DNA of 64,000 nt from Megachile rotundata (taxonomy: Eukaryota; Arthropoda; Insecta; Hymenoptera; Megachilidae), in assembly GCF_050947335.1 (NCBI RefSeq), contig NC_134997.1:2914001-2978000 (forward strand). The letters run 5' to 3'. The position numbers and the translations under genes were made by a program. Positions 1 to 11,044 of the stretch are shown here, piece after piece. Position 1 is the stretch's first letter. Each line of letters begins with the position of its first letter. Under the pieces are notes generated by a model. That model worked only from the letters and a program-made list of their open reading frames with translations. It ran no database searches and was not told the origin of the DNA.

Positions 1-1066
1 CTGATTCGTAATAAGCAACTCGCTCGGGTCTGGCGAGTTGCTTGTTACGAATCAGGTATATTTTCGGCTTGCCTTTGTTCCCGAGCGCGAGGACGGTGAC
101 GGCGTAGAAAAAACAGGGGGTTGGGTGTAGCGGTATACTATAAAGTAATCGGTCGCGCGGCGATGTTATTCTTTAGACAAGGACAGAACATAGCATGCTT
201 TCCCTTTTTAATAGAAGTAAAATTTCATGAATGGAAAAATATACCGGATTCGTAACAAGCAACTGCCCAAACCCAAGCCAGTAGCTTATTACGAGTGGCT
301 TATTTCGAATCGATGTAGAATCAGATGAATCGAATACGTTGCACTTCCTAATTTGTCACACTTTGCCTTATCTTTTTACAATTATGTGAATATAAACATA
401 TACCTACATAGCAGTTTAAGAAATATTGATGTCAAAAAATAGTAGGTCATCGCCATTACTGCGACAATAAAGCAATTCGGAAAAAATTATGGTTGAACGA
501 GCAGCTAGTTTTATGACCATTTCATTGTACATAGTTCATATAGTATTATATATTGTATATAGTGTATTATACTTACTTATAGTGTTATTATACTTATAGT
601 GTATTATAATTTTTCCTTCAACTTTTTTCTATTTTTGTTAAAAAAATTAATTAAAATTATAGATAAAAATGTACCTCAAATTATTGTTCACTGTCAACCA
701 TTAGATTTAAAAAAAAATGTCATATTACGACAGAATCGCTATGTATCAGAATGAGAAAACAATATAATGTACCGGATTCGTAACAAGCAACTGGCCAGAT
801 CCGAGCGAGTGGCTTATTACGAATCAATGTAGAATTAAATGAATGAACGACAGAATCGCTATGCATCAGAGTGAGAAAACAATATATATGTTCTGTCCTC
901 TTTCCACTAAACTGTTCGGTCGACCGTGAAAATTTATGACTTCTTCGGTTTCGCGGACCTCTCACTTTTTCTCGGATCTCTCACTCAGCGGCCGACTTCA
1001 AACAAAGAAGAGGGGATAGAAATTTGCTTGTTACGAATCACAAAACTGTTGCTTGTTACGAATCAG
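1..1066. repeat. Cluster of hairpin-forming GATTCGTAAYAAGCAACT repeats
   Basis: The motif GATTCGTAAYAAGCAACT and its reverse complement occur repeatedly here: 3-22 facing 36-55 (a near-perfect hairpin with a short loop), 248-265 facing a decayed arm near 280-310, 775-792 facing 810-826, and two half-sites at 1022-1040 and 1047-1065. A second unit, CAGAATCGCTATGYATCAGA, is repeated directly at about 730 and 850. This looks like several small foldback elements inserted side by side or a decayed array. I do not recognise the family. No gene is visible here. Confidence 0.6.
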
Positions 1067-1496
1067 TACTGTATTCCTCGGATGTAACAACGTCGTTCCA
1101 CCAACCCTGATCTTCTGGAAAAGAAGATATACACCGCATAATAGGCGTTGTCGCTGCTAGGTTAATGAGCTCACTGTACAACCAACATTTTTGTAATGGA
1201 AAAAGTTGTTCAGTGTCGTCTCAGCTGTATATTTATTCTCTACAATATTTCGATAACAGAAATATACTCTGTTATATTTCTGTAAAGTTCTCTAAAAGGA
1301 AAATTCACGCAAAAGAACAGCACGATAGTATGAACAATTTAAAGATGACCTGATGGTCTGTCATCGGAGTTTCACAAACATCACAGTAGGTATATGTGCT
1401 TTTACGTGACGAAAATATAAACATCTGGAGTACAAATGGGATCGGACGGTTGTACGTAGATTTCTACTAATCAACTTCTTTTTATATTCTTGTAAC

Positions 1497-1502
1497 TTTA
1501 TT
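1497..1502 (-). promoter_or_regulatory. Candidate poly(A) signal of the Toll locus
   Basis: AATAAA on the minus strand, about 110 nt past the Toll stop codon at 1611. A second AATAAA at 1590-1595 lies only 16 nt past the stop and is a weaker candidate. Inferred from motif and position only. Confidence 0.4.
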
Positions 1503-1610
1503 TGGAAACGTGGTGTTTTCAAACAAAATCGTTCATACAAAAAAAGTTAAAAATCAGTTACATACGATTGTATAATTTCGGAACCTTCTTTTATTTTCCC
1601 CCTTATTTTC

Positions 1611-2525
1611 TTACTGCTGCCTAATTACATCTAAAGCAAATGTGTCCGAAACAGTTTCCCCATAACTGTAATTATTTTTTAATTCTGGATGATGTGGTAG
1701 AGCGTATCGTAGTTTATCCCAGAATGAAGGGTCTCCCCACTTTATGTATGTGTGCATGTTTAAGTACGCCTTAAGATCCGGGTCGAAGTCATCAGTGACG
1801 TTGATTTCACCATACAGAATTAAAATCACTCTTGTTCTACCTTCACTGAGAGCTTGACAGTGTGCTGCTTTGAATTCCATCCGTCCCCAAACGCTGTTTA
1901 GAAAATTAGTTGACAATACTACTATCGTCCGTCTTGAATTTTCGACAGAACGAGCAATTTGAGTTGGTATATATTCCCCAGCGAGCCACTCACGAAAGTG
2001 CACACATAGTTTGAAAGGTCTAGGACCATCTTCCAACTTTTTGATAAGTTCATTTACAACAAAATCTTCGTCATGATGCGAATAACTGATAAACGCATCA
2101 TACAACTTATTCTTATCTAATTCATCTTCTGTTACCAGCCATAAGCAGAACTCGTGAGCATACAACCATACCTTGATCTCTCGCTGGTATCGATAATATA
2201 GTGCTATTATAGTACTAATGATTAATGCAGCCATAATAACAGCGAAACTTGCACCTATTATTAATATCATAACGTTGTTTGGACAAAAATCTTCCATTTT
2301 TATCTTTAGTATGGGAATTCTGATATTTCTACATTCTATCATTGATAAATTCAGAATCCGCTTAAAAGTTTGTGACTGGATGAAGTCTACGAAATCCCTT
2401 GAGTCGCAATCACATATCCATGGGTTACCATGTAGTGTAAGCATTTTTAGGGTCGTGGAGTATCTTAAATATTGTATAACTTCTGATTTCAATCTTTTAA
2501 TGCTGTTATTATGCAGTTCCAAAAC
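1611..2525 (-). CDS. Toll: Toll receptor, last exon: final LRR, LRRCT, membrane segment and TIR domain
   Basis: Carries the signalling half of a Toll-type receptor. The exon starts after a TTTCAG acceptor at 2526 (phase 0) and ends at TAA. In order over 304 residues: an LRR, a C-terminal cap with a CDC motif near residue 39, one membrane helix at about 84-108, a short WLYAHE-type juxtamembrane stretch, and a TIR domain at about 140-280. TIR box 1 (YDAFISYSHHDED), box 2 (REWLAGEYIP) and box 3 (FWDKLRYALPH) are all intact, so signalling through MyD88-type adaptors is expected from the family. It is the only TIR exon in the window. It sits 633 nt from cassette A but is in phase with cassette B as well. 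Confidence 0.93.
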   Translation of the reverse strand, partial: VLELHNNSIKRLKSEVIQYLRYSTTLKMLTLHGNPWICDCDSRDFVDFIQSQTFKRILNLSMIECRNIRIPILKIKMEDFCPNNVMILIIGASFAVIMAALIISTIIALYYRYQREIKVWLYAHEFCLWLVTEDELDKNKLYDAFISYSHHDEDFVVNELIKKLEDGPRPFKLCVHFREWLAGEYIPTQIARSVENSRRTIVVLSTNFLNSVWGRMEFKAAHCQALSEGRTRVILILYGEINVTDDFDPDLKAYLNMHTYIKWGDPSFWDKLRYALPHHPELKNNYSYGETVSDTFALDVIRQQ

Positions 2526-3158
2526 CTGAAACCGTTCATTATCAAACTATTAAAACTATTAATTTGTTAAGAGGTTCATAAAAACTTGTGAAAAGATTTA
2601 CATCAGCAGAGTTACTTTAGTTATCTTGCAATTAGATGTAGAGAATACTTTATATTTCAGATATGATAAAAATAAGCAAGAAGAGGAAAGTCGGAGATAG
2701 AGTGAAATCCACAAAGAATGTGAAGCACGCGCGAAAACTTTAGGATACGAATAATTAGTTTGAATGTACTTAGTTATCATGAATTATTATGCTAATACTT
2801 TTAACTCAATTGTGTTAACTTTAAAACAATGGTTGCTATTTAGAATCTGCACTGTGGCGTTATATTAGCTTGTTATATTGAAACAGGCATAGTTCAGGGG
2901 ACAACTGAAATAATAACGGTAACGAAGGTCGTCTTCTGTCTACTGAATGCTAAAATTATTTAAAGCATTAGTAAAACATTAGTAAGTTTAAAGTACACTC
3001 TGGTCGCTTAAAGGTCCTCAATATCTTTGTTAGTTTTTTCTGGGAACGTACGTTAATATAATCGTGACAAATATTAGCATAAATATGCTCATATATAACA
3101 ATTTCACGTGCATAATAACTAAAATTCAAATTTCCATAGAAATAAATACTTTACATAC
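2526..3158 (-). other. Toll intron between exon A4 and the TIR exon
   Basis: AT-rich intron bounded by GTATGT at its 5' end and TTTCAG at its 3' end. I see no element or gene inside it. Confidence 0.8.
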
Positions 3159-3710
3159 CTCCACATTCAATGGCAATTCCTTCACAGACACATCGCTGAT
3201 GTTGTTGTTCGCAAGACGTAATTTCGTTGAAAGCGGAATTCCAATAGATTGATTTATTTCGCTACGATAATAAGGAATACCATTCATATTCGTTGGTACT
3301 GCCGTTAAATTTTTGTAGGAGCAATCGATTAAAAATACTTCCTTGTTTGGTATTTTCCAACAAGAACACTTGGTTGGACATGATTCTGATTTTGGACATT
3401 TAAAGGTTTTCCATTGTAATTTGCTCACAACTGTACCATTCGTCCCCTTTGGTCCATTACACGTCAAGTTTTCTGGCATTATATGAACAAATTGTTGAAA
3501 AGCAGGGCGCATTTTTTCGTCCAAGTAATAAAGAAAGTCATATAAATTGCAGTCACATATTATAGGATTATTAGCGACTAATATTTCTATGTGTCCTTTT
3601 ATTGCTTTATAATTTCCCGTTTCCTCCTTTATGTTGAGCTGAATGTGTTGGATTTTGTTATGTCGTAGGTCCAATATAATGTTACTTTCCACAAATATCA
3701 AATCTGTAGT
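3159..3710 (-). CDS. Toll: Toll ectodomain exon A4: LRR, LRRCT and LRRNT caps
   Basis: Exon of 552 nt (phase 0 at both ends) after acceptor TTTTTTAG, ending at GAG before GTATGT. It encodes an LRR ending in LRHNKIQHI, then a C-terminal cap (NPIICDC followed by two more Cys), then an N-terminal-type cap (SCPTKCSC followed by a Cys), then a new LRR (LRLANNNISDV) that completes across the junction into the TIR exon. A membrane-proximal pair of CT and NT caps inside the ectodomain is characteristic of Drosophila-type Toll. All cap cysteines expected are present here, unlike the paralogous exon B4. Confidence 0.9.
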
Positions 3711-5893
3711 CTAAAAAAGTCATATAATACAGGAACTTGAAACAAATAAATAGAATAAAATTGAATGCACAAAACAACGAATAAATGACGTAGAAAATCG
3801 ACCAAAATATTTATTAAAATCTTATCTGCGACAGGCATCTGCGACTTCCAATTTTTCGATTAAGAACTGAATGTTCCAGTTATACAGGATATTTAAATAC
3901 GTTACGAAAGAGAACTATCTCTAACTTGTTAACTGAATAATTGTTAATTTTGTAATTGAAAATTTAACAAAAATTTTTAGATTGTAAATTTTAATTTTGT
4001 GTGGTTTTAATTTACGTTACATATGCAATTATTAATTGAAACTCTTTCTGATCGCGAACTAAAATTAAGTTTGTAATTTAATTGTATCTTAGTAACAGTA
4101 AAAATTTATTTCGAAATTGAATTTCGATCAAATAAAAAGTACTTTTAATTTCGAACAAACTTACAGTAATTCTTAAAATTGATAAGTTTAGAATTCAATT
4201 TACAATTACAGTACTTTAGATTGAGAATTAAAATGTAATTTCTCAATTATAAGCTTTGGTCACCAGTTAACTGATCTTTTATCGATTATTTTAATTTGTA
4301 TTATAATTTTTGTTATGATTTTTCGCCTTTCTTTTCTTAATCCTGATGCCGTGGAGTCGTTAATATCATCGTATCGTTGTCATTAAACCATTAGTATTAC
4401 TAGTAATGGCGATAAACCAAATTTATATGCATAAGCATCATCATTTCACTTGTCGATTTCAGGCAAATTAGATGCATATACGAGTTTTTATATAAATAAA
4501 TATCTTATGTATTCGGAGTATTAACATAATCTTTAATTAGAAATTAAAGTTCGAAGAAATTACAATGCTAAATATTAAAATTAATGTTTCTTTGTACCGA
4601 ATTTAAGTAAGGAATAAGTTTCTTTGTTAGAGACTTTCAATTTAATAAACATTAAATCACAAATGTTTGAACTATTACTGTGAATTATTTATTATTAGAT
4701 AGTTCATGTATAATATTTGCACGATAAGATGTAAATACTGATTGTGAGAAAGAATAATTAATTGCCTCGCTGAATATCGTAGGTGCTGTGACGATTTGTC
4801 TCAAAAGACAGTATTGTTATTTTCTTATTACGCTGATTCGGCTACGGGTAATGTTCGGTATGTTCGTTGCTTTGGTAGTCACAGATCGTCAATTTTCGGC
4901 GGGTCTACGGCGACTGCGTCAGTCAATTCTACATGTGGCTCCGTGATTAACATCTCTGTACCGCCTTTCTGATATATTAACCATTCCTTTTATTCTTTCA
5001 CACATACACTGATTTATTTCCCCAAAAACCACGACAAGTATAATATTTCTTGATCACTTATCTCTCTATAAAATCTACTGAACTAAATTTGTATCGGATT
5101 AGGTGAAATCAATCATAAAATAATTTGAATTTCCGTTTAGTTTGGTTTAAATCTTTACGACTGGTACCAACGTCCTAAACATGTTTAAATGATATTTCAA
5201 AATTTAGAAAGTGACAAATTTAAAAATTTAGATTTGGTAATTAAGTTTTTGGAAGTTCAAAAGATTGACCAGTTTAGAAACTGTAGAGTATGAGAATTTG
5301 GAAATTTGGGACATTTAAACATTTGTAACTACTGCAATGTCTTTATGTCATTTAAATTTAACGGTCTATGTTCTTTTCTCCACATTAGAAAGAGCAAGCC
5401 ATTGGTGTCAGAAATTATTCCAATGAATAGAATGTTAACTGATTCCCGAAATTTTATGCTAATAATAAAATTAAAATTCTAACAACACTGAGTGCCTCGC
5501 GTCGAAGAACGAATCGAAATTTCGAGAACGCTGATAGCAAACTCGCGGAACGTTCACAATGTTGCGAGAGCGGACTGTGCAAAGAAACGCGACTTTATTG
5601 ATTGCCCGCGGGTCTTTAGCAACGTGGAAATATGAATATCGCTATCATAACCGCGAACGCAGCTGATTCCTGCGGTGCTCCATTGCAAGAGAGCGAAGTG
5701 AATACCACAGTCGTCCTTTAGAGAAAAGGAGAGTACAAGACTTAGCTTAGATTCAATACGGGAGAGTACAGGGATTCTAACTTGGCCGCCCTGGGATGGT
5801 GAGAGCGGCAGGATTCCACCGTCGATCGGCTACCAGGGCATGGACGGAAGAACCTCGCAGACACCTCTACTATAACTTTCGATAATTATTAAA
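3711..5893. other. Intronic DNA upstream of the gypsy element
   Basis: Mostly AT-rich single-copy-looking intron. A GC-richer block at about 5480-5880 stands out and may be the remains of another element, but it has no coding sequence and no partner elsewhere in the window that I can see. Confidence 0.5.
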
Positions 5894-6987
5894 TTGTAAA
5901 GTCCGAGCACCAAAAACTATGTTACGTAAATTCTTCTATGATTGTATAACATGAAACTTAAAAATTTGGAAATTTGATTTGGAACTTTGTAGTTTTGATT
6001 TTGTAAGAGTCGTTGTTCCGAGTTGCTCGGAATGTAATTAGCGTAATATTTATGGGTGTCTTGTCAAACCTTCACTCTTGCAATTTCAAACGGATCTTTA
6101 AGACCACATGAACGTCTCCACAGCTTGACGTTCTTAACAATTGACAATAGCCTTCTAACAGGCCAGAAAAGCACGTTTTCCTAACACCAATATATCTTTT
6201 CTTAAAGAAGTTTATTTCCATGGTCCTAAAACTGTGCACCCCTGCGGTGTGCAATGTTTACGAAAATCCTTGCGTACTCGGCAGGCCATGGCACTCGGGC
6301 TCGATCATTCAGCAGTCTCGCAGTGCGCCCCAATACTCAGTTCTTTTGAAGGACCCAAATCACTTAGCTGTTTGGGTCACCTTATTAACGACACGTTATT
6401 TACAACCCTGGAGTGAAGGCTAAAAGCCTTACAATCTCATTCGCTGAACCATCACACCAATCACTATCTTTTCCAAATAACAATCTGTCCTGATTGGTCC
6501 TTTTTGGTAACGCCTTAACGTCTTGAACTTCCTCCAATGCTTTCTTTTCTGGCTGTTAGAGGTGACTAAGTCAGTCTTAGACTACCTTCGTTAAAACATA
6601 CTTACTTTTGAGAGTCTTACATTACCTTCGGTGAAACATACTTACTTTCACAAACTATAGTCACTATCAAATACAACAATCATTATTACTAGTGGGATGA
6701 TGATCTACATCCTTCATTGACTTGGGCACACCAGTGTGGAGGACTCTGAGCCACTCTATAAATTCTACTTACAATAATGATTCTACATATAATTCCACTA
6801 CCGTAACAAGTTGTGGAAACGCCACGGGTCGATGAAGATTTACAACCTTCGAAATTAACTATAAATAGTTAATATTTTACCCAGCGCGCGAACAGTCGTT
6901 TATATGAATAAATGTATTATTTGTTTTGTCCAGAAATTCCTCAGTGTCCTTCTTCAGCTATTCTGCAACGAACAATCCTATCTTACA
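5894..6987 (+). repeat. 5' LTR of the gypsy element
   Basis: Begins TGTAAAGTCC and ends TCTTACA. It is about 1.1 kb, whereas the 3' copy is only 210 bp: the segment 6019-6890 is missing from the 3' copy. That segment contains TATA-like motifs (CTATAAAT near 6755 and 6855), so it is more likely genuine LTR lost from the 3' copy than an insertion. AATAAA lies at 6908. A primer-site-like TTGGCGC follows at 6991. Confidence 0.75.
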
Positions 6988-7222
6988 ATGTTGGCGCTAA
7001 ACATAAGAGTAGTCCTCACGACTCCTCCTGCTCGGATGTCCAGGACTCCTTCGACTCTGAACTCCGGGACACCATCTCTAAATTCTAGAATTTCACCTTC
7101 ACCGACCGGAACTCCAGGGAGACTCCTTTTTCTTTCCTAGCCCAACTGTCTACATCCCAATTTTCAAAATTATTGGATTTCTTGAACGGAAGGCAACCTG
7201 TCAAGCGTGGCAGGTTTCCGAA

Positions 7223-8130
7223 ATGTACTGCATGTTTCGATGGGCCTACGACTATGGAAAAGTCCACGCGGTCACATTGACAATTTCCATTTTTAAAAAG
7301 ATTGAAAATATTAGCGACGAGAACGCTTTAAAGAGTCTACCCCTTTTACTAAAAGGAAAGGTTAAAAATGACATTTTATCGTGGCAAAAGGCGATCGAAT
7401 TATTAAGATCTACGTTCGCCCCATAACAACCAGTGCATCAGATATATACGAAGCTGTTCCGATCAACGCAAAAAGACGACACCCAGACGGACGAATTCGA
7501 CAACAGAAACGCACATTACTCGCGGAACTGACGGAACCACACAGAGAAAAAATTCAATTGGACATGATCTATGGGTCTTTTAAGTTCATCACTACGTACC
7601 AAAATCCCGCGAGAGTCAGTTTCTAATTTTTAGGACCTAATCAAGCAGGTTCGAGAAATTGAAGGCTGGCAAAAGAAACTAGAAACTGCTGTGCAGTGGA
7701 ACATAAATTCATGACTCCATATTCGAAGGATCGTGACCACTGCAACACTTGTAGACGTTCCAGGCACACAAGCATCCATTGCAACCAGTGTCGATTCCAG
7801 GCTACTTCGACGTCAAAAGGAAATGACCTGCGACCATCACCAGAAGTAGATAAAATAATTTTAAGAAAAAAAATACGCCTACTTCGAAATGCACTAAAAA
7901 GTATAAAATAAGTTCTATTTCCTAATGAAGTAATTTCTATTTCATTCAATCATACAATTACGTAACAGATATGAATGAAACCTATTTACTCGTTAGGTAG
8001 TATATTAAATACATTTCAACCTTTCGGAGCAACTGTTATAGTTGTGGACAAGCTAGATTTGTAAAGAGCAAATGTCCCAACTGCTCGAAAAATACTAACA
8101 AAAGTCCAAATCAAGCTGCTTTCTACTTTG
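7223..8130 (+). pseudogene. gypsy gag remnant
   Basis: Fragments in different frames: 7223-7426 resembles the gag core (ends FAP after a helix-rich stretch), and a zinc-knuckle-like CYSCGQ...KCPNCS lies at about 8035-8090, with the knuckle His replaced by Phe. The block 7850-8026 between them is a 177-bp repeat unit foreign to the element. Confidence 0.6.
7850..8026 (+). repeat. 177-bp unit of the CCGACTTCGAAA family inserted in gag
   Basis: Starts TAAAATAATTTTAAG and ends near CATTTCAACCTTT. The same unit occurs at 19818-20204, 27341-27530 and 44300-44765, in two of these as a head-to-head palindrome. Here it stands alone inside the gypsy gag, so it can move or be left behind as a single arm. 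Confidence 0.7.
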
Positions 8131-8135
8131 TCAAT

Positions 8136-8333
8136 ATGGCGACGATAATGTTTCCCCGTCTCACCGTTCAGCTATCTATTGCTGACGAGTATGGTCATGC
8201 ATTCCTGGACACTGGCGCAAAATACTTCATAGCAAGTCAAAATTTGTATGACTTACTTAACAAGAAGGGCATCAAATTCGAACAGAAGAAGATGCAAATT
8301 GTGCTAGGACAACCATCCACGCATATGGAATGA
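8136..8333 (+). pseudogene. gypsy aspartic protease remnant
   Basis: 65 codons with the retroviral-type active-site motif DTGA (FLDTGAKYFI), followed by a stop. The usual downstream Ile-Leu-Gly-type motif appears in another frame at about 8430 (LLGMDFIDNA), showing a frameshift. Part of the decayed gypsy pol. Confidence 0.7.
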
Positions 8334-8889
8334 TCTAAAGATCGAATTAGACATTCACCTGCGAGAGCGTACGATGAAATCTACCTTTATCGAGTTTCCA
8401 GAAAGCAAAAATAACCGGACCCTGCTGGGGATGGATTTCATCGATAATGCCAGAATTGTTTGGAATATCCCACTACAAAGCTAGAAATTCGTTGATATAC
8501 CGAAGACTTACTTTGAGTTTATTGAAGAGTCGGAAATTGGGGAAATAACTTCAAACAAGGGACAGAAAGGGAAGCAAGAAGCGGTTAATGCAATGGATTG
8601 GGAGGAAAAATAAGAACTGGCGAAATCTTCGCCATCGATATTAAGCCCGATACAAGATAACCACACCACCCTCGAACTATACCTCGAAAGCACCCCAGAG
8701 TTGCCGATGCAAATTTCCATCGAAAAAGTTCCAACCGAATGGCCTGGCTTCGACAAATTATTTGATAAATGTCTTCGATTCTTCGAGAAAATGGTTTGAC
8801 TAGAAATTAATGCGATCGAAATAGAAGAAATCAAAGAAGGCGAAGCATCGGACACCTGCACCGAAAGAAAAAAATAAAGCAGTCGGAGC

Positions 8890-10110
8890 TGTTACTTCAA
8901 AATATGGACTTATTTCGTGCAATGGGATCATCCACGGCAGAAACAGTCGACTATAAAGAAACTGAAGACCACGCAGTAATGGCAGTACTTCCATATCGCA
9001 CACCACCTGCGAAACTTGATCAACTCCAGAAAGAAGTTTATAAGATGCTGGAAAGGGACATTATAGAAGAATGTGAATCACCCTAGGCTACTTCTGTTCT
9101 GGTACTAAAAAAAGATGGTGGCGTACGAATGTGTGTTAATTATCGAAAACTTAATGCCGTTACTGTCACCGATTCATACCCAATGCCTCAAATTGATGAT
9201 TTGCTCAATTCGGCAAAGAAGCCTGGTTGCGTGAAATCATGGGACCTGCAGTCTCGTTAGCGGCAAATGAGCGTAAGAGAAGAAAACCGTGATAAAACCG
9301 CTTTCATGTCACCTTTTGGAATTTTCCGTTTTAAGCGAATGCCTTTTAGGCTCAAAAACGCTCCTGCGACCTTTCACCGGCTCATGGATGATGAAGACAG
9401 GTTTGGGATCACACAACGTACTCATCAATTTATACGACTTACGGGTATTATCATCGGACTTTACGGAACATTTAGGAGACCTGAAGGCAGTTTTCCACAG
9501 ATCAAGATATTTTGGCTTGAGAATGAACAGAGAGAAATGTAATTTCTGCTATTCTAGATTTAAGTACCTCAGTCACATTTTAACTATTTAAGACATTCTA
9601 TCTGATGCTGAGAAGGTGAAAGCGATACGGGACCCATAAGCTCCGAAGAACTTGAAGCAGCTGATCTCCTTTCTGCAAACCTGTTCCTGCTATAGACGAT
9701 TCGTGCCGAACTTTACTGCCAGCTCAATTCTTGACGAAACTAGCGAAGAAGAAAGCCATTTGGGAGTGAGCTTCTGATCAGCAAGAAAAAAATGCGCTCA
9801 TAACAGCGCCAATTCTGCAGTGTCCCGATGGAACGTAACCCTACTGATGTAAGGATTGCTACAAACCACCAACCGTTCAAATGTTTTACGAGAGGAAGGG
9901 GATTCTACACACGTATTACGATAACCCTACAGCAGCGCATTATGCAATCCAGCAGACCCTCCGCTGAATTGCAGCCCGTTATTTCTGGGCGCGGATGAGC
10001 CGAGAAGTTGCCGACTACTTGCGATCCTGCGTCAAGTGTCAACAATACCAAGCCGGTAATCTCAAACCAGCCGATTTGGTACAAACACTGTACCAAAAGA
10101 CCTGAAGAGA
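8890..10110 (+). pseudogene. gypsy reverse transcriptase, RNase H edge and integrase zinc-finger remnant
   Basis: Readable in broken frames: thumb/fingers motifs VRMCVNYRKLNA near 9125, FGIFRFKRMPFRLKNAPATF near 9310, KFLQTC-like connection motif near 9665 (FLQTCSCYRRFVPNF), and an integrase zinc finger at about 9935-10060 (DNPTAAHY ... CVKCQQYQ). In-frame stops occur at about 9084 and 9258. The YxDD box and the integrase catalytic core are not recoverable, so there are internal deletions. Confidence 0.75.
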
Positions 10111-10372
10111 TTCAAAGTACTGTCAATAGGTCTTTTCGGACGACTGTCAATCACCAAGAGAGAAAATTGCTTGATACTCATGGTTGAAGACGTAGCTTCC
10201 CGTTGGGTAGATAATGGAACACAATTTATCAGCGGCGTCATGCAGTAGGTCACACGTAGGTGGAACGCAAAAACCGCGACTTGAAGGCTCAATTGGATAT
10301 CTACGTGGGAACAAATCATACAACCTGGGACGAGAAGCTACCAACGATCTAGAAGCTACCAGACGCTTTTAA

Positions 10373-10582
10373 TGAAGTCCGAGCACCAAAAGCTATGTTC
10401 TGTAAATTCTTCTATGATTATATAACATCAAACTTAAAAATTTGTAAATTTGATTTGGAACTTTGTGGTTTTGATTTTGTAAGAGCCTATGTATGTTTAT
10501 ATGAATAAATGTATTATTTTTTGTTCAAAAATTCGTCAGTGTCCTTCTTGAGTTATCCTGCAACGAACAATCCTATCGTACA
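10373..10582 (+). repeat. 3' LTR of the gypsy element (internally deleted)
   Basis: Matches 5894-6018 and then 6898-6987 of the 5' LTR with about 90% identity by eye, lacking about 870 bp between. Ends CGTACA. A 35-bp-period AT-rich direct repeat (TTTTAATTAAATAGTAG twice) follows at 10596-10660. Confidence 0.75.
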
Positions 10583-10755
10583 ATATCATTTATTTAATTT
10601 TAATTAAATAGTAGTTATTTTAATTGTAATAATTTTAATTAAATAGTAGTTATTTTAATTATTCTTAAATTATTCTTATTCTTATTATTATTTTTATACA
10701 TTAATTACAAAATAGTTATATTAGTTATTTAATTATTCTTTCTTTTATAACTTAC

Positions 10756-11044
10756 CGATATCTGCGGTATGCTGTTGTAACTGAGATTTAAGACACGCAG
10801 ATGTGGATTGAATGAAAGCCAGTCGTAAGGTTTCGTCAAAAAATGCTGTGACATAAGTAACTCTCCGTCAGAAACGTTGTGAAGAGATGGTATGTCAAGA
10901 CGAGATAATAAGAATATTTTCGATAGTTCGACACTTTTTACCGGCGACAACGCGCGAAGAATAGGAATTATATCTTCAAATACTTGTAATTGATTTCGTC
11001 CCATATTTAAAACTGTCAATGATTTCAAGTTTTGAAACAGGGTC
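10756..11044 (-). CDS. Toll: Toll ectodomain exon A3: LRRs
   Basis: 289 nt after acceptor AAATTACAG; the first base completes a Gly codon begun in exon A2 (phase 2), and the exon ends phase 0 before GTAAGT. It carries one clear LRR at the start (LKSLTVLNMGRNQL), a degenerate middle part, and one at the end (LRVLNLSYNSI). The splice joins reconstruct continuous LRR spacing on both sides, which is strong support for the borders. The homologous exon is B3 at 23841-24150. Confidence 0.88.

Larger units (their letters stand above)
5894..10582 (+). mobile_element. Decayed gypsy-type LTR retrotransposon
   Basis: The two LTR copies share their start (AAGTCCGAGCACC), a middle block and their end (ATCCTATCNTACA). 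Between them lie gag-, protease-, reverse-transcriptase-, RNase H- and integrase-like stretches in the canonical gypsy order, all interrupted by stops and frameshifts. It lies in the A3-A4 intron of the Toll locus, antisense to the gene. No target duplication is obvious. It is long dead. Confidence 0.85.

Noticed and set aside
720..965. 81-codon minus-strand ORF
   Set aside because: It runs through the hairpin repeats and has no protein-like features.
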